A stretch of 64,000 nucleotides of DNA, taken from the NCBI GenBank assembly GCA_977006965.1, contig OZ345363.1, positions 2,790,001 to 2,854,000 of the forward strand, given 5' to 3'. Made by a program: the position numbers and the translations under genes. The first letter of the stretch is position 1; each line of letters opens with the position of its first letter. The notes under the pieces were generated by a model. The model was not told the origin of the DNA. It worked only from the letters and a program-made list of their open reading frames with translations, and made no database searches. The DNA comes from Phymatolithon calcareum. Its lineage: Eukaryota; Rhodophyta; Florideophyceae; Hapalidiales. Shown in pieces: positions 32,951 to 43,923 of the stretch.

Positions 32951-34445
32951 ATGACGGGTGCCGCGGTGGCCTGGGCGAGTCTGAACGGGACCATTGAGCT
33001 GCTAGCCCTCTCCCTCGCGGGTGCATATCTGGCCCATTTAGGCGTGCTGACCGGTGCCGCCGTGCGCACTCTTTCCGAGAGTACGTGTCGTACCCGCCGC
33101 ACGAGCACGCTATGCGCAAGTTTCGCCCTCTAACCGGCCGACTCAGTGATGGTGCATGTACTGCTTCCCGCCCTCATGTACATCTCGGTGCTCGACGGGG
33201 TGCACACCGCTGTTTCCTCCCGTACTTCTTCGAGTCTTGCCGCTATGATATTTCCGCCGTTGTGGGGCGTTGTTGTTCCGGCTATTGGCGGAGTGGTGGC
33301 ACTGCTGGCGGTTCACGTCGTCGCTCGCGGAAAGGCTGAGTCTGTGCGAAGGGTCATTCTTGTGTGCGCTATGATGGGCAATGCTGGAAATATGCCACTT
33401 CTTATCCTTACTGCGCTTTGCGATAATTTCGCACCGCTGGGGAAAGATGCGCGATGCGTGCCGCAGAGTGCCGCGCTCACTAGTTTGTTTTGCGTCACTT
33501 GGAATATTGTTTTGGTACGTCTGGCCAGTTTGGATAACAGGTTGTTTGCGTTGGTGTCAACCTCTCTAACCGCTCTAGGGACAAGCGGTGCGTGATGTTG
33601 CAGTGGTCGCCTGTTTTTGCGTATCTGGTGTCGGCGCCAGATGTCGAGTCTGAAGAGTCAGAAGAAGTCGGTCTTCTCGGGGGATCTCAAACTCCAACGC
33701 CGGAACGTCCCGGCCTAATTTCTCCTCCATTCATTGCGATTATGGTCGCGTTGGGTTCTGTTCTTGTATGTTTGACGCTCTACAGTTCACTCCGATTTTT
33801 AATGCACTTTTGTTCTAATCAAGTCTCTGCCTTTGTCACAGATTCCGCGTTTTCCAGAAGCGGTATTATCGCAAGGCGGACCCCTATCGCCAATTACGTC
33901 ATCCATTCGCCTGCTGGGCAATATGGTCGTTCCAACAAGCTCAATTATTGTTGGCTCGCGATTGTACGAGTCGCAAATAAAGGTACAGTTTGAACTTGCT
34001 GCGTTACCATGTTTATCTTTTTTGGGGACCCCATTCTAACCTGTGCAGCTGCCTCTCCAATTGCGACGCGCAGACAAAGAATCCCGCGAAATTAGGCGTA
34101 TTTGTGCCGGAGCGAAAGCGGTTTGGTGTCCGCGTTCATCTGGCCATACTTGCTATTCGCATGATCATTTTGCCGTTCATTGGCAGATTAATCTACCGCG
34201 TATGTGATATGTGGAGAATACCTGGCAAGTTGCTCGGTGTGTTCTCCTTGATTGAGTTGGCGGTGCCCACAGCAAATTCAACGGTCATGGTCACCGTTCT
34301 TGTATCACAATTTCTGCCCAACATCGGGCCGCAGCTTGAGGAAGATGTCGCCACGACTATCTTATACCAGTATATTGCGGTTCCCGTCTTCTTTACGATT
34401 AACTCAGCCCTAGCTCTCAACATTGTATTCAACGAGCAGCACTAA
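32951..34445 (+). CDS. Auxin-efflux-carrier/PILS-type membrane transporter, 5 exons, 390 aa
   Basis: My exon model is 32951-33080, 33147-33514, 33604-33765, 33842-33982 and 34074-34445. All introns are GT-AG (66-91 bp). Those ending at 33146, 33603 and 34073 contain CTAAC branch-site-like motifs. Phases join without a stop to 390 residues, the usual length for this family. About ten hydrophobic helices surround an acidic central loop (EESEEVG, about residues 175-205). Family landmarks seen are LLPALMYISVLDG, MMGNAGNMPLLILTALC, the LLGNMVVPTSSIIVGSRL segment, RMIILPFIG and ELAVPTANSTV. Known relatives (PF03547; plant PILS and PIN) move small organic acids such as auxin at the ER or plasma membrane. 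The substrate here is unknown. The start was chosen just before helix 1. Confidence 0.82.
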
Positions 34446-34803
34446 CGAGTTTGTCGGCTTCTGTTTCAATTGTGTGAATGAAATAAGTTTCATCTCGCCA
34501 AATGATAGCCGCTGCTGATATCAGCTCCCAGGAGGTCAATGCCGTCCTTTTGCATGCGAGAAAACTTTCAATTTTTGACATCTTATGCTGCCATTGCGTT
34601 CACAATCTCACCATCGTATTGCATACTGCCTATCCCCACCGTGAGATTGGCATTGCTTCAATGGCCTACGCTTCCTCCGTCGTATTTTGTCTATTGCGAC
34701 ATGACAAGTTGCTCAACAGTACTGGACAGAAGCCTTTGAGGCTAGTCCTATTCGACGTCACAGAGAGCGACAATTTCTTCTTTCAAACCATTAAAAACGC
34801 ATC

Positions 34804-35721
34804 CTACGTTCGCCTTGTCGGCGCCATGCCACTTCGTTCAACTTCTTCCCCTCTTTTCTTCCGAAGATCTTCCATGTGCTTTCGCATCTGCTCCGCTACG
34901 GGCAGGTACCATTCCGGTTCCAGTCCCGCCTCCCTCCGCCGCGCCTCATCAAAAGGCGGCGCAAATGCGCCAGGGTTCGCATGCTTCAATGCAATTTCAT
35001 GAAAAGTCTGCACAGGTTCCTTACCCTCCTTCGTACACTCACTCACAAACCACTTAACACCAATCTGCACATGTCGCAACTCCTCCTCGGCGATAATCCC
35101 CACCACCTTCGCCGATTCCACATCACCCGTCCCAATAAGTCGTTTCGCCAACCGCGGCCCAGCATCCAGTCCGCGCGCCTCCTGCACCAGCTGCCCGAGT
35201 GCAAGGCGCCGCATGCTGCAATTCACCGACTTGTCCGCGGCGTTCCACACAATATCGTGCGCCGGCAGAGCGCCGTAGAAGGAGCCCAGCGCACGCAGAC
35301 GACTGTCCAGCATCTCAAAGTGGCGCGCTTCGTCCACGGCAATGGACAGGAAGTCGGACGCGAAACCGGACGCGCAGGCGGATGAGGAGGCGAAGCGGAG
35401 AAGGGTGTCCAGACTTAGATCGATTGCGTTCAACTCGACGTGCGCGAGCATGTGGAGGACGTAGACGTTCGTTGCACCCTTGTAGTCGCGCGCGCTTACC
35501 ATCCCGCCCGGTGGTACGATCTCAGGCTTGTCGGGGCGTGCAGGTGCTGCCGGTGCAGCAACTGGGGAACCGAGAGTACGGCGGAGATTCCACGCCTCTG
35601 CCGCTTCGCGCGTTAGTCGCACCTTTTCCGCTGGGTTGGCGCAGCGCAGCACACGTGCGGCATAAGCAAAAAGTCCTGCCATGCTTCCCGTTGGCGCGAA
35701 TGAGGTGCCTGCGGCGGTCAT
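34804..35721 (-). CDS. DUF455 ferritin-like protein, 305 aa
   Basis: An intronless gene, convergent with the transporter (358 bp between stops). It matches the DUF455 family (PF04305), a ferritin-like four-helix fold with a predicted di-metal site. Landmarks by residue: HMLAHVELNAIDLSLD (about 90-105, ligand Glu96), DEARHFEML (130-138, Glu131 and His134), PAHDIVWNAA (153-162), VQEARGLDAGPR (179-190) and AEEELRHVQIGVKWF (211-225, Glu cluster and His217). An Ala/Pro-rich N-terminal extension of about 75 residues precedes the domain. The biochemical role of the family is not settled; an oxidase or monooxygenase activity is inferred from the fold. The start at ATG 35721 gives the longest frame. 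Confidence 0.85.
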   Translation of the reverse strand: MTAAGTSFAPTGSMAGLFAYAARVLRCANPAEKVRLTREAAEAWNLRRTLGSPVAAPAAPARPDKPEIVPPGGMVSARDYKGATNVYVLHMLAHVELNAIDLSLDTLLRFASSSACASGFASDFLSIAVDEARHFEMLDSRLRALGSFYGALPAHDIVWNAADKSVNCSMRRLALGQLVQEARGLDAGPRLAKRLIGTGDVESAKVVGIIAEEELRHVQIGVKWFVSECTKEGKEPVQTFHEIALKHANPGAFAPPFDEARRREAGLEPEWYLPVAEQMRKHMEDLRKKRGEEVERSGMAPTRRT

Positions 35722-36842
35722 CCTTTCGATATCAACTGCGAGGGCGACGGTTCCTGGGCATTCTTGCCCGAAGAGAGGACTAAAATATCAGTTTGTCGAT
35801 GCTCATGGACCCATGAGCATGTATAACGTGATATTTCACATCTTTTCCTGATCGCCACACATTGGTCGCATAATTGGGCCCAAGCAGACAATTGGTCACA
35901 GCCCACTTGCACACACGTCATCGTTATGAAGTCGTGTGACAAAACTCACGTCTGAATGTGGGATGGCTACTGCTAAATTATATCGGCAAATCTAGTACAC
36001 AGAGAGAATGGCACCTTCTGTATAGAATCGCAGGAAGCGCTTTCTCATGTCACAGGGAAGGCCAAAGGTTGTTAATCCGATTGAGAGACTAGATGTTAAG
36101 GAGATGTATTGAGATCGAATGGGCCATCAGACGCAGCAAAGTTGGTTTGACAGAACAAACAGATTTTTACACTGCTTGGTGCAGATGATTGGTTTCCTGG
36201 CTCCATTCTGGCCAACGACAATAAAAGCATACATCCAAGATCACTACAACACGTCCGATCTCTTCACCGACACTATATATCAAAGAGCTTATGGCCGACA
36301 AACTCAACGCACTGGATAGTTTGCTTTCAGTGAGCACCCTGTGTACCAGGGCAAGCGATCGCTTGTATCCACACCTACCAAAGCCGCGACCTTCTTCGCA
36401 TTCGCCAGGCAAAGAAAAGGAAATCTTTGAGAAGAACACATACATTTTTATCCATTGACTCCCACGAACCGTGTGCTCGCCTCTATGACCGCTCTCGCTC
36501 GGCGTCTCGTCTAAATTGGGTACATCGTTGCCATGATATGCTCTTGATTTGAAATTGATTACATTTGGGCCCAGATTTAATGCGTTACGCTCCTTCCTGT
36601 AACATTCCCTTCGATTATCCCCCATAAACAGCACCTCTTTGGCGGCCTGAACCAGTTTGAAAAACCACTAGTATACTGGCCGATCTGGCTGTGACCTCAT
36701 CGCTGATCGCCCCAGGAAAACAGAAAACCCACACCGTGTCCAATGCCGACATAGAATCTAAATTCTGTACGTAACTATGAATGCCGGTTATTGGGGCCTT
36801 CCTGAAACACAAAATAAGACGCGACGTTTTTGGGGAGAGCGT
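35722..36842. other. No recognised gene
   Basis: This lies upstream of the DUF455 gene and runs to the copia target site. A 155-codon minus-strand frame (36167-36634) has no recognisable domain and may be chance. Confidence 0.45.
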
Positions 36843-36954
36843 TGTTATGATTCACATCATACATACCCTAAATGTAGTCGCCACGTCGGCGTAGCACTAG
36901 TCTATAACGGGAGACCAATGGAAGAGTAATGCGGTAAGAGACTTAGCGCTAAAA
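36843..36954 (+). repeat. copia 5' LTR (deleted form)
   Basis: 112 bp, against 168 bp for the 3' LTR. The missing 56 bp lie between two ATGATTCA repeats in the 3' LTR, so the deletion probably arose between those repeats. The shared part ends ACTTAGCGCTAAAA here and TCTTAGCGCTAACA in the 3' LTR. Confidence 0.85.
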
Positions 36955-36967
36955 GGTTATGGGACCC
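36955..36967 (+). promoter_or_regulatory. copia primer-binding site, tRNA-iMet anticodon-arm type
   Basis: GGTTATGGGACCC begins directly after the LTR. Drosophila copia is known to prime from a half-tRNA of initiator Met, cut in the anticodon region, with a PBS that starts GGTTATGGG. The match suggests the same unusual priming here. Confidence 0.6.
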
Positions 36968-37028
36968 ACTTTTCGCTTCCTGCGCACCAGACTTTTAACC
37001 ACCCTCCCTCTTCCACACACACACATTA

Positions 37029-38746
37029 GAGCATCTCCAGGGGTTGACGCCAACGCCAAAAATCTGACATATCTTATTGGTTGAGATGTTAACCCAACAA
37101 CCCGCAGCCAATTCAGTTGGCGTTGGCGTTCGTGTCTCGCCCACCGGTAGGGAAGCCAATTCGTCCAATAATCATATCGAACTATTTATAATCGTTCTGA
37201 ATAGTGCGGTCAGGACTACTGCGCCGCGAGCTCGTCGTACAACATCTTTCTGATGCAGTGCGCCCGACCCCACCCCGCATGTTCTCGTACTACACATTAC
37301 CGCGCCGTAAGTATGAAGCAGCGCGCCGCCGCCCAAGGCATTCAATCCGCACGTGAGAAGGAGACCAAAGCCCTATAAGACCATTGACAAGATATCCCAT
37401 GGCAGACTGAACAGATTGGCGGACACGCAAAATGCAGGAAACATTGGCACTGATTCTACCAAGCAATTGGAAGAAACGCAAATATGCCTTTACTACAAGT
37501 AGTAACCATGGCGTCGCTTACTGCAAAAGTCTATCAAGAAGAGCTCCTCCACGTCGTTCCCGTCGAGACACGGTGTATCCACGGAGTGCAGTATGCGCGT
37601 TTACGGACTTCCCGGGTCTGTCGTGTGGCGCACAGATGCACGCAGGGGTGGGTGTTCTGACGTCCAGTCTTGTCCGCGCCGGATCGCCATGGGCGAGTTT
37701 GGCGATATCACGGGAGGGTGCTTTGTGTGGTAGCGCAGATCGGCGGATCGACGCCACTAAGTAGTTCGGGAACGGTTGGCCTTTGAGGCCGTGCAAGGCT
37801 CCAGCGATTGGTCTCTCCCGACGGAGGATAGTGGCAGAGCAAACAGCAAAACACACACACGGACTTGGGGTCCAATCGCAAGAGGACACCAACGTCCGTA
37901 CGCAGACACTGGGGCGAGGTTCCTAGGACCGAGGCTTGACCGACGGCGCAGAGTCGAGGTCGTATGCGAGGCCTTCCCTGAGGCGAAATGTCCGCGAAGG
38001 TTGGAACTGAAAACGGTCGATCTGGACCAAACACGGGTTGCCCCTTTTACTGAGGGCCGGCGGCCAAAAGCCCGCCATATACTACTAAATCGGTCTTATC
38101 ATACTAGAAATAAACCTAAACTGAGTGGACGACGGAGTCGAGGGCACAGCGTGTAAGCCCATGTGGGCTGTAATGGTCGGGGAAAAGCAAGGCCTCAGGG
38201 CCACCCATCCATACTACTACACTTTGTACGATAAACGGCATGATCTCACCACGCAAAAGACGCATTTTTTCCATCGCGGGGAACCAGCTCTTCCCACGGG
38301 CGTTCTCTTTGTGGTTCTAGAGGCTGGTTTTCCCGTGGATTTGTGCAGATACTGAGAACCCAGTCAACCGCAATCTATTCTGTGCCCAAACCGCAGTTAA
38401 AGAACGCCCCCGACTCAGAGAGGACAGCGCAGTACAGTACATTCGGGGGATGGACTGCTGTCCCCTGCACTATAAGACCTGTGCCGATTTCATTTCATAT
38501 CTATGTTGTGATTCGAGGAGCCTGAAATTTTAAAATGTATTTCATGTATGAAACAAAGCTGAGTGTAATTTTTCTGTACGGATTGGCACGTTGCCAAAAA
38601 TCGAAGCCATTTCTGAAAAAATGGCCTCGATTTTTGGCGAAACCATTCCCTGGGTTGGCATTGGCGTCGCCGGTAGAGAAATTTTTGTGACGCCAACGTC
38701 ATTTTCATGTGTAATTTGGCGTTGGCGTCAACCGGTGGATATGCTC
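37029..38746. mobile_element. PIF/Harbinger-like non-autonomous element nested in copia leader
   Basis: TTA is duplicated at 37026-37028 and 38747-38749. The TIRs are about 29 bp: the 5' end is GAGCATCTCCAGGGGTTGAC and the 3' end is the reverse complement of GAGCATATCCACCGGTTGAC. Both continue into CGCCAACGCC, which recurs subterminally. A TWA target duplication is typical of PIF/Harbinger. The interior (1.7 kb) has only short GC-rich frames and no DDE motif. A subterminal hairpin lies at 38593-38638. The insertion falls between the copia PBS and gag. Confidence 0.82.
38593..38638. repeat. Subterminal hairpin of the PIF-like element
   Basis: GCCAAAAATCGAAGCCATTT pairs with AAATGGCCTCGATTTTTGGC across a 6-nt loop, with a single mismatch. 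A comparable hairpin sits near the 5' end of the second PIF-like element (53884-53955). Confidence 0.75.
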
Positions 38747-38864
38747 TTAAATCCACATCCCGAAACTTATAACACACATTACGCCCCGCACGAAAAAAAC
38801 GTATCGCCAACCCTCGTCACTGCACAATCTACATCACCAACTCTCAAGACAACAACCCTGCACC

Positions 38865-40805
38865 ATGCAGCAACATCAACTCCTCCCCATCCCTAAGCTC
38901 TCTACGGAGAACTTCAACTTATGGTTGGACGCCGTCCGCATTTCTGCAATGGCAAACGGTGTGCACGAACACATAATTTCTGATCCAGCACCACCAGATG
39001 CCACCGATGCCGCTGCAAGCTCTGCGTTCTCATCGAAAAAGTCCCTTGCCCAATGCATCATCATGGTCAGCATCCCGACCTCACTACTGCCGGAGCTTGG
39101 TCACGACATTTATTCTAAATCACCCTACAACATCTGCCTGCACATCAAGAACACGCTTGATGGTTCAAGTCCGGTTGATCATGCTCTTCTCGCAGAATCT
39201 GCTCGTTCGATCAGGCTATCAGATGAGAACAACATCGAAGATTATGTGGAAAAACACATGCAGATGCGTCTCTGCATGGTATCGTCTGGGTACCCTAATA
39301 ACTCTGACGAGGTCACCACAGTGATGTTCATGATAGAGGGGCTCAGAGACAACCCTAGGTACACAACGATCGGGGAGCAAATAATCACCAGCCCTCCTAC
39401 TACGGTGCGCGATTTCTCTAGAACTCTGCTCCGCCTGAAAAACTTCAGCCGCATGACCAGCACAGCGGAACAACCGACTCCTCCCGTCTTTCAAGTCCCA
39501 AATTACAACATCCCCAAATTCAATATCCCAACATACTCAACTACCAAGGCCCCCCTCAGTGGGACAGATACCAACAGGGCCGCCACCAATTCCATCTCCG
39601 ACAACAACCTTATCAGCACCGTCAGTACTTCCCGCGCAACGTACAACGGCAACCTAACTATTCACCAAATGCCCCCTGGTGTCACCTGGAGACATGACGC
39701 ATCGCAATGCCGGCAACTTCGAGGCAATGGTGAACGTCCACATGCCATGGTCGCGACTCTTGCTCCCCCTAACAGCTGGTACGAACTGCATCGTCATGGC
39801 CGTCCTGGCCATTTAGAATACATGCACCCCCCCTATACACTCCATGACTACGCACCACACGTGGAACGGCCAGGGTTCCCGCGCGCACCACAAGAACATG
39901 TTGAGACACCCACACACCGGCATCCTCCATCAATTGATGGAAACTGTGCCGCACCCCACGCACAAACTCAGGCATCTCATGTAGAACAGATCGAACATAG
40001 CGAAATGGTAAACGACGATCTGCACTACATCCGAGAGCCGAAACGCAAATGGTACCCTGATTCCGGCTATTACCCTTCCCATATCTCTGGGCCTCCCCTT
40101 TCGACCCAATTCTTCACCGTCACTGCAACCGGAAAACGCTCTCCTGTACAATACATTGGCCCCTACTGTCTCTCCAACAAAACATATCAGCTGCACATAT
40201 CGGAAATGGTACGGGCACCATCCGTCGAAAAGAACCTGCAGTCCGTCAGTCAAATCTGTACCGCCAATGACGTTCTATTCCAGAAGAACGCAGCCTACAT
40301 ACTTGAACCATCTACCACGCCAACCCCTGACTTCCTCACTTTTCACAACCGTTCATCGAAGTTTTGCATCGTAAAACTAATCAAGAGCAGATCGGAGCTG
40401 GCTACACTTGTCTCAGATACGCTAAATCAAATCATGACGTACCATAACAGACCGTTAAAAATATTCCTCACGGACAACGCCAAGGAGTACACGTCGAAAG
40501 CACTGTAACTCTATTATGGCAAAGCTGGAATCCGATATTGCTCCACGGTACCTTACACGCCTCAAGAAAGCTCTCATGCAGAGCGGCTAAACCGAACATT
40601 GTTTGAACGCGCACGGGCATCACTCCATGCTTCAGGACTTCCCAACGAGTTTTGGGGCGCAGCGGTCCTTGACGCTGCTGACAAATACAACAAAACGCTT
40701 CATAAGACCATAATGAAAGTCCCTTACACCGTTGGCATTACACTAAACCAGATTTATTCCATCTCCTTCCACTCGGGACGAGGGGATACGTTTCCCATGT
40801 GACAT
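38865..40805 (+). pseudogene. copia gag-protease-integrase, degenerate
   Basis: The frame opens at ATG 38865. Residues 1-200 are a copia-type gag (KLSTENFNLWLDAVRISAM ... SLLPELGHDIY). A zinc knuckle is not visible. The protease signature KWYPDSGYYPSHIS (Asp-Ser-Gly) is near residue 392, with the usual trailing LQSVSQICTANDV. The HHCC zinc region and the first integrase aspartate are missing, so an internal deletion joins protease to mid-integrase (IFLTDNAKEYTS). A TAA at 40506-40508 interrupts the frame. Beyond it, PYTPQESSHAERLNRTL carries the third catalytic residue (Glu). A frameshift follows near 40.8 kb. Confidence 0.85.
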
Positions 40806-41800
40806 ACACAAAGAAGCCCAAGCTAGAGACCCGATTTCACCCTTGCCGATACCTCGGCATGTCAGACGCATCACACTACTTGGTATACGACATCACCGTG
40901 CAACGAACCATGCGGTGCCGCATTGCCAACTTCGCTATCTACCACCCCGAGCGTGATCCAACCAGGCTTATACGGACTACGTCACACTCATTAACCTCTA
41001 AAGTTCCCGCGGCACCACCGCCGGCGCAAGCAATGTTCGACCTTCACAGTACCGAGAACAAAACAGAGCGTCTTTGCGCACTCCCAATCCAAAAGCTTCA
41101 TCCAAAACCCCGCTTCATTTGCCAGTCGAAACTCGAAATTATCCCTCACTCACAGCTAAACGCATTCCCAAAATCTGGCCGACACCACGAAAATCCAAAC
41201 CCCCAACAGGCCCACCGGAATCGAATGGCATCGCTGCTCGCACTTCTCCTAATGTACGGGCACAATGCAAAACAAAACCCAATGCGAGCGCTCGCAAACC
41301 TGTTGCGAATAGGGTTGTCTGCATTCCGAGCAATATACATCACGTTAGCTCTATCACGTCCATGCCGATTACAAGAAATAACTTTTCCACAAGGCGGATA
41401 CCCCTACGCATCATCCCAAGCACTCTTGCTCAAAAAACCTGAGACAAGTGCAGGTATACCCTGATGCCGACGAATGGAAAACTGCCTATGAAGATGAGAT
41501 TAAGAAGCTAAACAAATATGATCCCTTCGATCCCCTGCCCTTCGCGGCCATACCATCTGGCACGCGTATTCTCCCACTGGCCACCGACTTCTGGTACAAA
41601 CGTGACGCAACGAACAATTTCAGAAAACGAGAAGTCCGCATTGAGCTTTGCGGAGACCTCAGCGAACTATATGTACACTACGACCCTTCTGCAGTTGCAA
41701 CGTACACCCTCGACAAAATCAGAAAACCTATCCCTACGTCATATTGATATCGAATCAGTCTTCCTCCACGAACGCCTCGATCCTTCCTTCCCAATCTACG
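40799..41800 (+). pseudogene. copia integrase C-terminal region and start of reverse transcriptase
   Basis: The frame at 40799 reads PCRYLGMSDASHYLVYD, the post-integrase FLGYS...YR.YD-like region. The frame at 41448 reads PDADEWKTAYEDEIKKL, the start of copia RT, with later motifs eroded. The frame is then cut at 41801 by the gypsy insertion, just after DIESVFLHERLDPSFPIYVR. Confidence 0.8.
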
Positions 41801-42211
41801 TGCGGCGTCCAACGCCACCATCGTACTCTCCATTTCCTATTAAACTAGCTCCCTTAATTGTCCTTACAGCTTGCATTTACAACAAGCTCTTACAGATAGC
41901 ATTACAGTCATTAAAGTACCGCAGGTTTCGATGCTTACTTACACCATGAAGGATCACCAAGGGCAAACCCTAGAACCACTGCTTACAGCTGCTTACATTG
42001 TGAGCATTACAGTGCGGCGCCTGCGGCGGCCGAGGGAAGCCGCTTCGCGGCTTCCAGATTCTTCCATTGATCCATTTTCCATTCTGCCAAGTCATCCCTT
42101 GATCCAATTCTTTTTCTATAAAGGTCTCCACGAAGCGGCGCCCTCGGCATTTTGCAAGAGAACAACCCTACCACAGCCAGTGTGCCAACTTGTGCGTTTC
42201 AAAACACCAAA
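41801..42211 (+). repeat. gypsy 5' LTR
   Basis: 411 bp. It contains a TATA-like CTATAAAGG at about 42117-42125 and a GC-rich inverted motif (GCCGCTTCGCGGC near 42040). Compared with the 3' LTR there are many substitutions and small indels, pointing to an old insertion. Confidence 0.88.
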
Positions 42212-42213
42212 GC

Positions 42214-42225
42214 TTGGTAGCAGCA
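42214..42225 (+). promoter_or_regulatory. gypsy primer-binding site
   Basis: TTGGTAGCAGCAG lies three bases after the LTR end. It resembles the TGGTATCAGAGC site complementary to the 3' end of initiator tRNA-Met, which is widely used by Ty3/gypsy elements. The match is partial. Confidence 0.5.
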
Positions 42226-42240
42226 GACCCAGACCAAAGA

Positions 42241-42357
42241 GTAAGTTGGCGCTCCTGCTGAGCCTCTCTTCTCCCAGTCGTTCACGACCCTTCCAGCGGT
42301 GTGCGTGATTGCGAGTTGCAGAGTACTAACCAGTATCACTTCTTGTGTGCTCACCAG
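42241..42357 (+). other. Candidate intron in the gypsy leader
   Basis: A consensus donor GTAAGT (42241), a perfect TACTAAC branch site (42324-42330) and a CACCAG acceptor (AG at 42356-42357) lie between the PBS and the C2H2 ORF. The size (117 bp) suits the introns seen in the transporter gene. A second acceptor is possible at 42365-42366. No ATG is present in exon 1, so what splicing would achieve is unclear. Confidence 0.5.
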
Positions 42358-43031
42358 TGGCCCCAGTTTACCTTTTGAACCGCACTCCATCTCCCTCGTG
42401 CTTTACCGAAACCAACCCTCTGACCCCGCTCTCCGACATCCCGAAGACTCCACCGCCGCCGCTCAACACCTGGGATCCCCATACGACAGAACCGTGGGAC
42501 GGTGCGCAAGAACCCTCCACCCCAATAACCCCTAATCCCTCCTCGCCGATCCCCGTTGAGCCTCCGTCCCCTCCACGCCGGAGCTCCGCTGTCCTTCCTG
42601 CGTTGAGCCTACCCCCGGTCCTTCGTGCTCCTGTCCACCGCCTTCTCGCCGAAACAAACCAGCGTTACCGCGAGTTTGATTCCGCGTCTCGAATCATCCG
42701 CACGCACCAACCGGCGCCTCAACGCCCGATCCTCCGCATCGCCGACTCTTCGTCGATCCGGACTCAAAAGACCAACCGTCGTCATCAAGGACCCAAGCGT
42801 CGGAGCACAAAGAAGACCCTCCAGTGCATACCGTGCGGCAAGGTTTTCTCGTGTAAGAAACAAGAAGAAGACCACCGCCTCACCCGTCGGCACAAAATCA
42901 AGACTACCTACAAGCCCGACAAGTGCTGCGAACTTACCTTCACTAGCCCTGAGGACTATCGCAAGCACGTTGATAGTCGGAAGCACAAACTCTTTGTGCA
43001 AGGAATGATTGAAGCTTCTCGCTCTTCTTGA
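42358..43031 (+). CDS. Extra ORF with C2H2-type zinc fingers upstream of gag
   Basis: An open frame of about 225 codons with no ATG until near its end. The N-terminal half is Pro/Ser/Thr-rich. The C-terminal part has CIPCGKVFSCKKQEEDHRLT with spacing C-x2-C-x12-H-x5-H, the U1/matrin-like form of C2H2. A second copy (CCELTFTSPEDYRKHVDSRK, then H) has the C-x12-H-x5-H half but lacks the first cysteine position. It precedes gag by 28 bp. Ty3/gypsy elements do not normally carry this ORF. It may be a captured host domain for nucleic-acid binding. It could also be a remnant of a spliced accessory protein. Confidence 0.55.
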
Positions 43032-43058
43032 ATAAAGTTTATTCTCTTGTGTGGTACC

Positions 43059-43923
43059 ATGGATCCCAACCCCCAGAACCCACAGAACAAGCCGAACCCT
43101 CCAACTCTGCAAGAACTTACCAATGCATTCTACACTCTTTTGGCACAGTTCAATAATGCACAACAAAACATTGCATCGCTCCAGGCCGATTTGAATCAAA
43201 CCAAGACCGCCTTACAGACTGCCCAGATGCAACTTGGTATCCCAGTCAAACCACCAAAAATCATGTCTCCCGAACCCTCTAAGGGAAAAGACTCGGTTCT
43301 AAGTTGGAAAGCTCACATGAACAACTACCTTTCGGGCTCTACTGACGACCAGGCCTTACCTGTCGCCGTCAGTTACCTTCATGGTCCAGCTCATGAATGG
43401 TGGATTGTGTACAAAGAAACCGAAGGCGGTCGAAATGGCGAAACCTGGAGCCATATTCGCGAAGCTCTGACCTCTCGTTTCGAAATTCTAAAAAAGGAAA
43501 AGATTGCCAAATGTGAACTCGCCCAGTGGAAGCAGATCAAGGATGTTTGATTTCCGGAGAATCATTCTGGATATTCCAAGCATCAGTGTAGACGAACAGA
43601 TCGATCGCTACACACGCGGGCTCAAATCCTACATCTGGAAGGAACTATGCACGAACGAGTATACTAGACTCGCAGATACTATGTGCGACGCCGAACGTGT
43701 TGAATCCGCTCACAGCCGACTGACAAAACCTACTTCTGGAAACAGAAACTGCCAAGGAAACCAACGACAAGGAAATAGGGTCCAAGCACCCGTGCCAATG
43801 GAAATTGGAAACATACAGCTGCAGATGATCACTCCGGCTGAGCGCGAAATCTGTATAAAAGATGACCGATGCCTTCGTTGCGGCGAGAAAGGTCATATGG
43901 CGAGAAACGGCCCAAAAGGCTAG
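43059..43923 (+). pseudogene. gypsy gag (capsid and zinc knuckle), frameshifted
   Basis: Begins at ATG 43059 (MDPNPQNPQNKP), followed by a Gln-rich coiled coil and a capsid region (SYLHGPAHEWW ... SRFEILKKEKIAKCELAQWK). A frameshift near 43.54 kb moves to the second frame: ILDIPSISVDEQIDRYTRGL, then VPMEIGNIQLQ and the knuckle CLRCGEKGHMARNGPKG. The last cysteine of the CCHC knuckle is replaced by Gly. Confidence 0.88.

Noticed and set aside
36167-36634. 155-codon minus-strand frame as a gene
   Set aside because: It has no recognisable domain, no conservation evidence in the window and average composition. It was kept only as a note in the intergenic entry.
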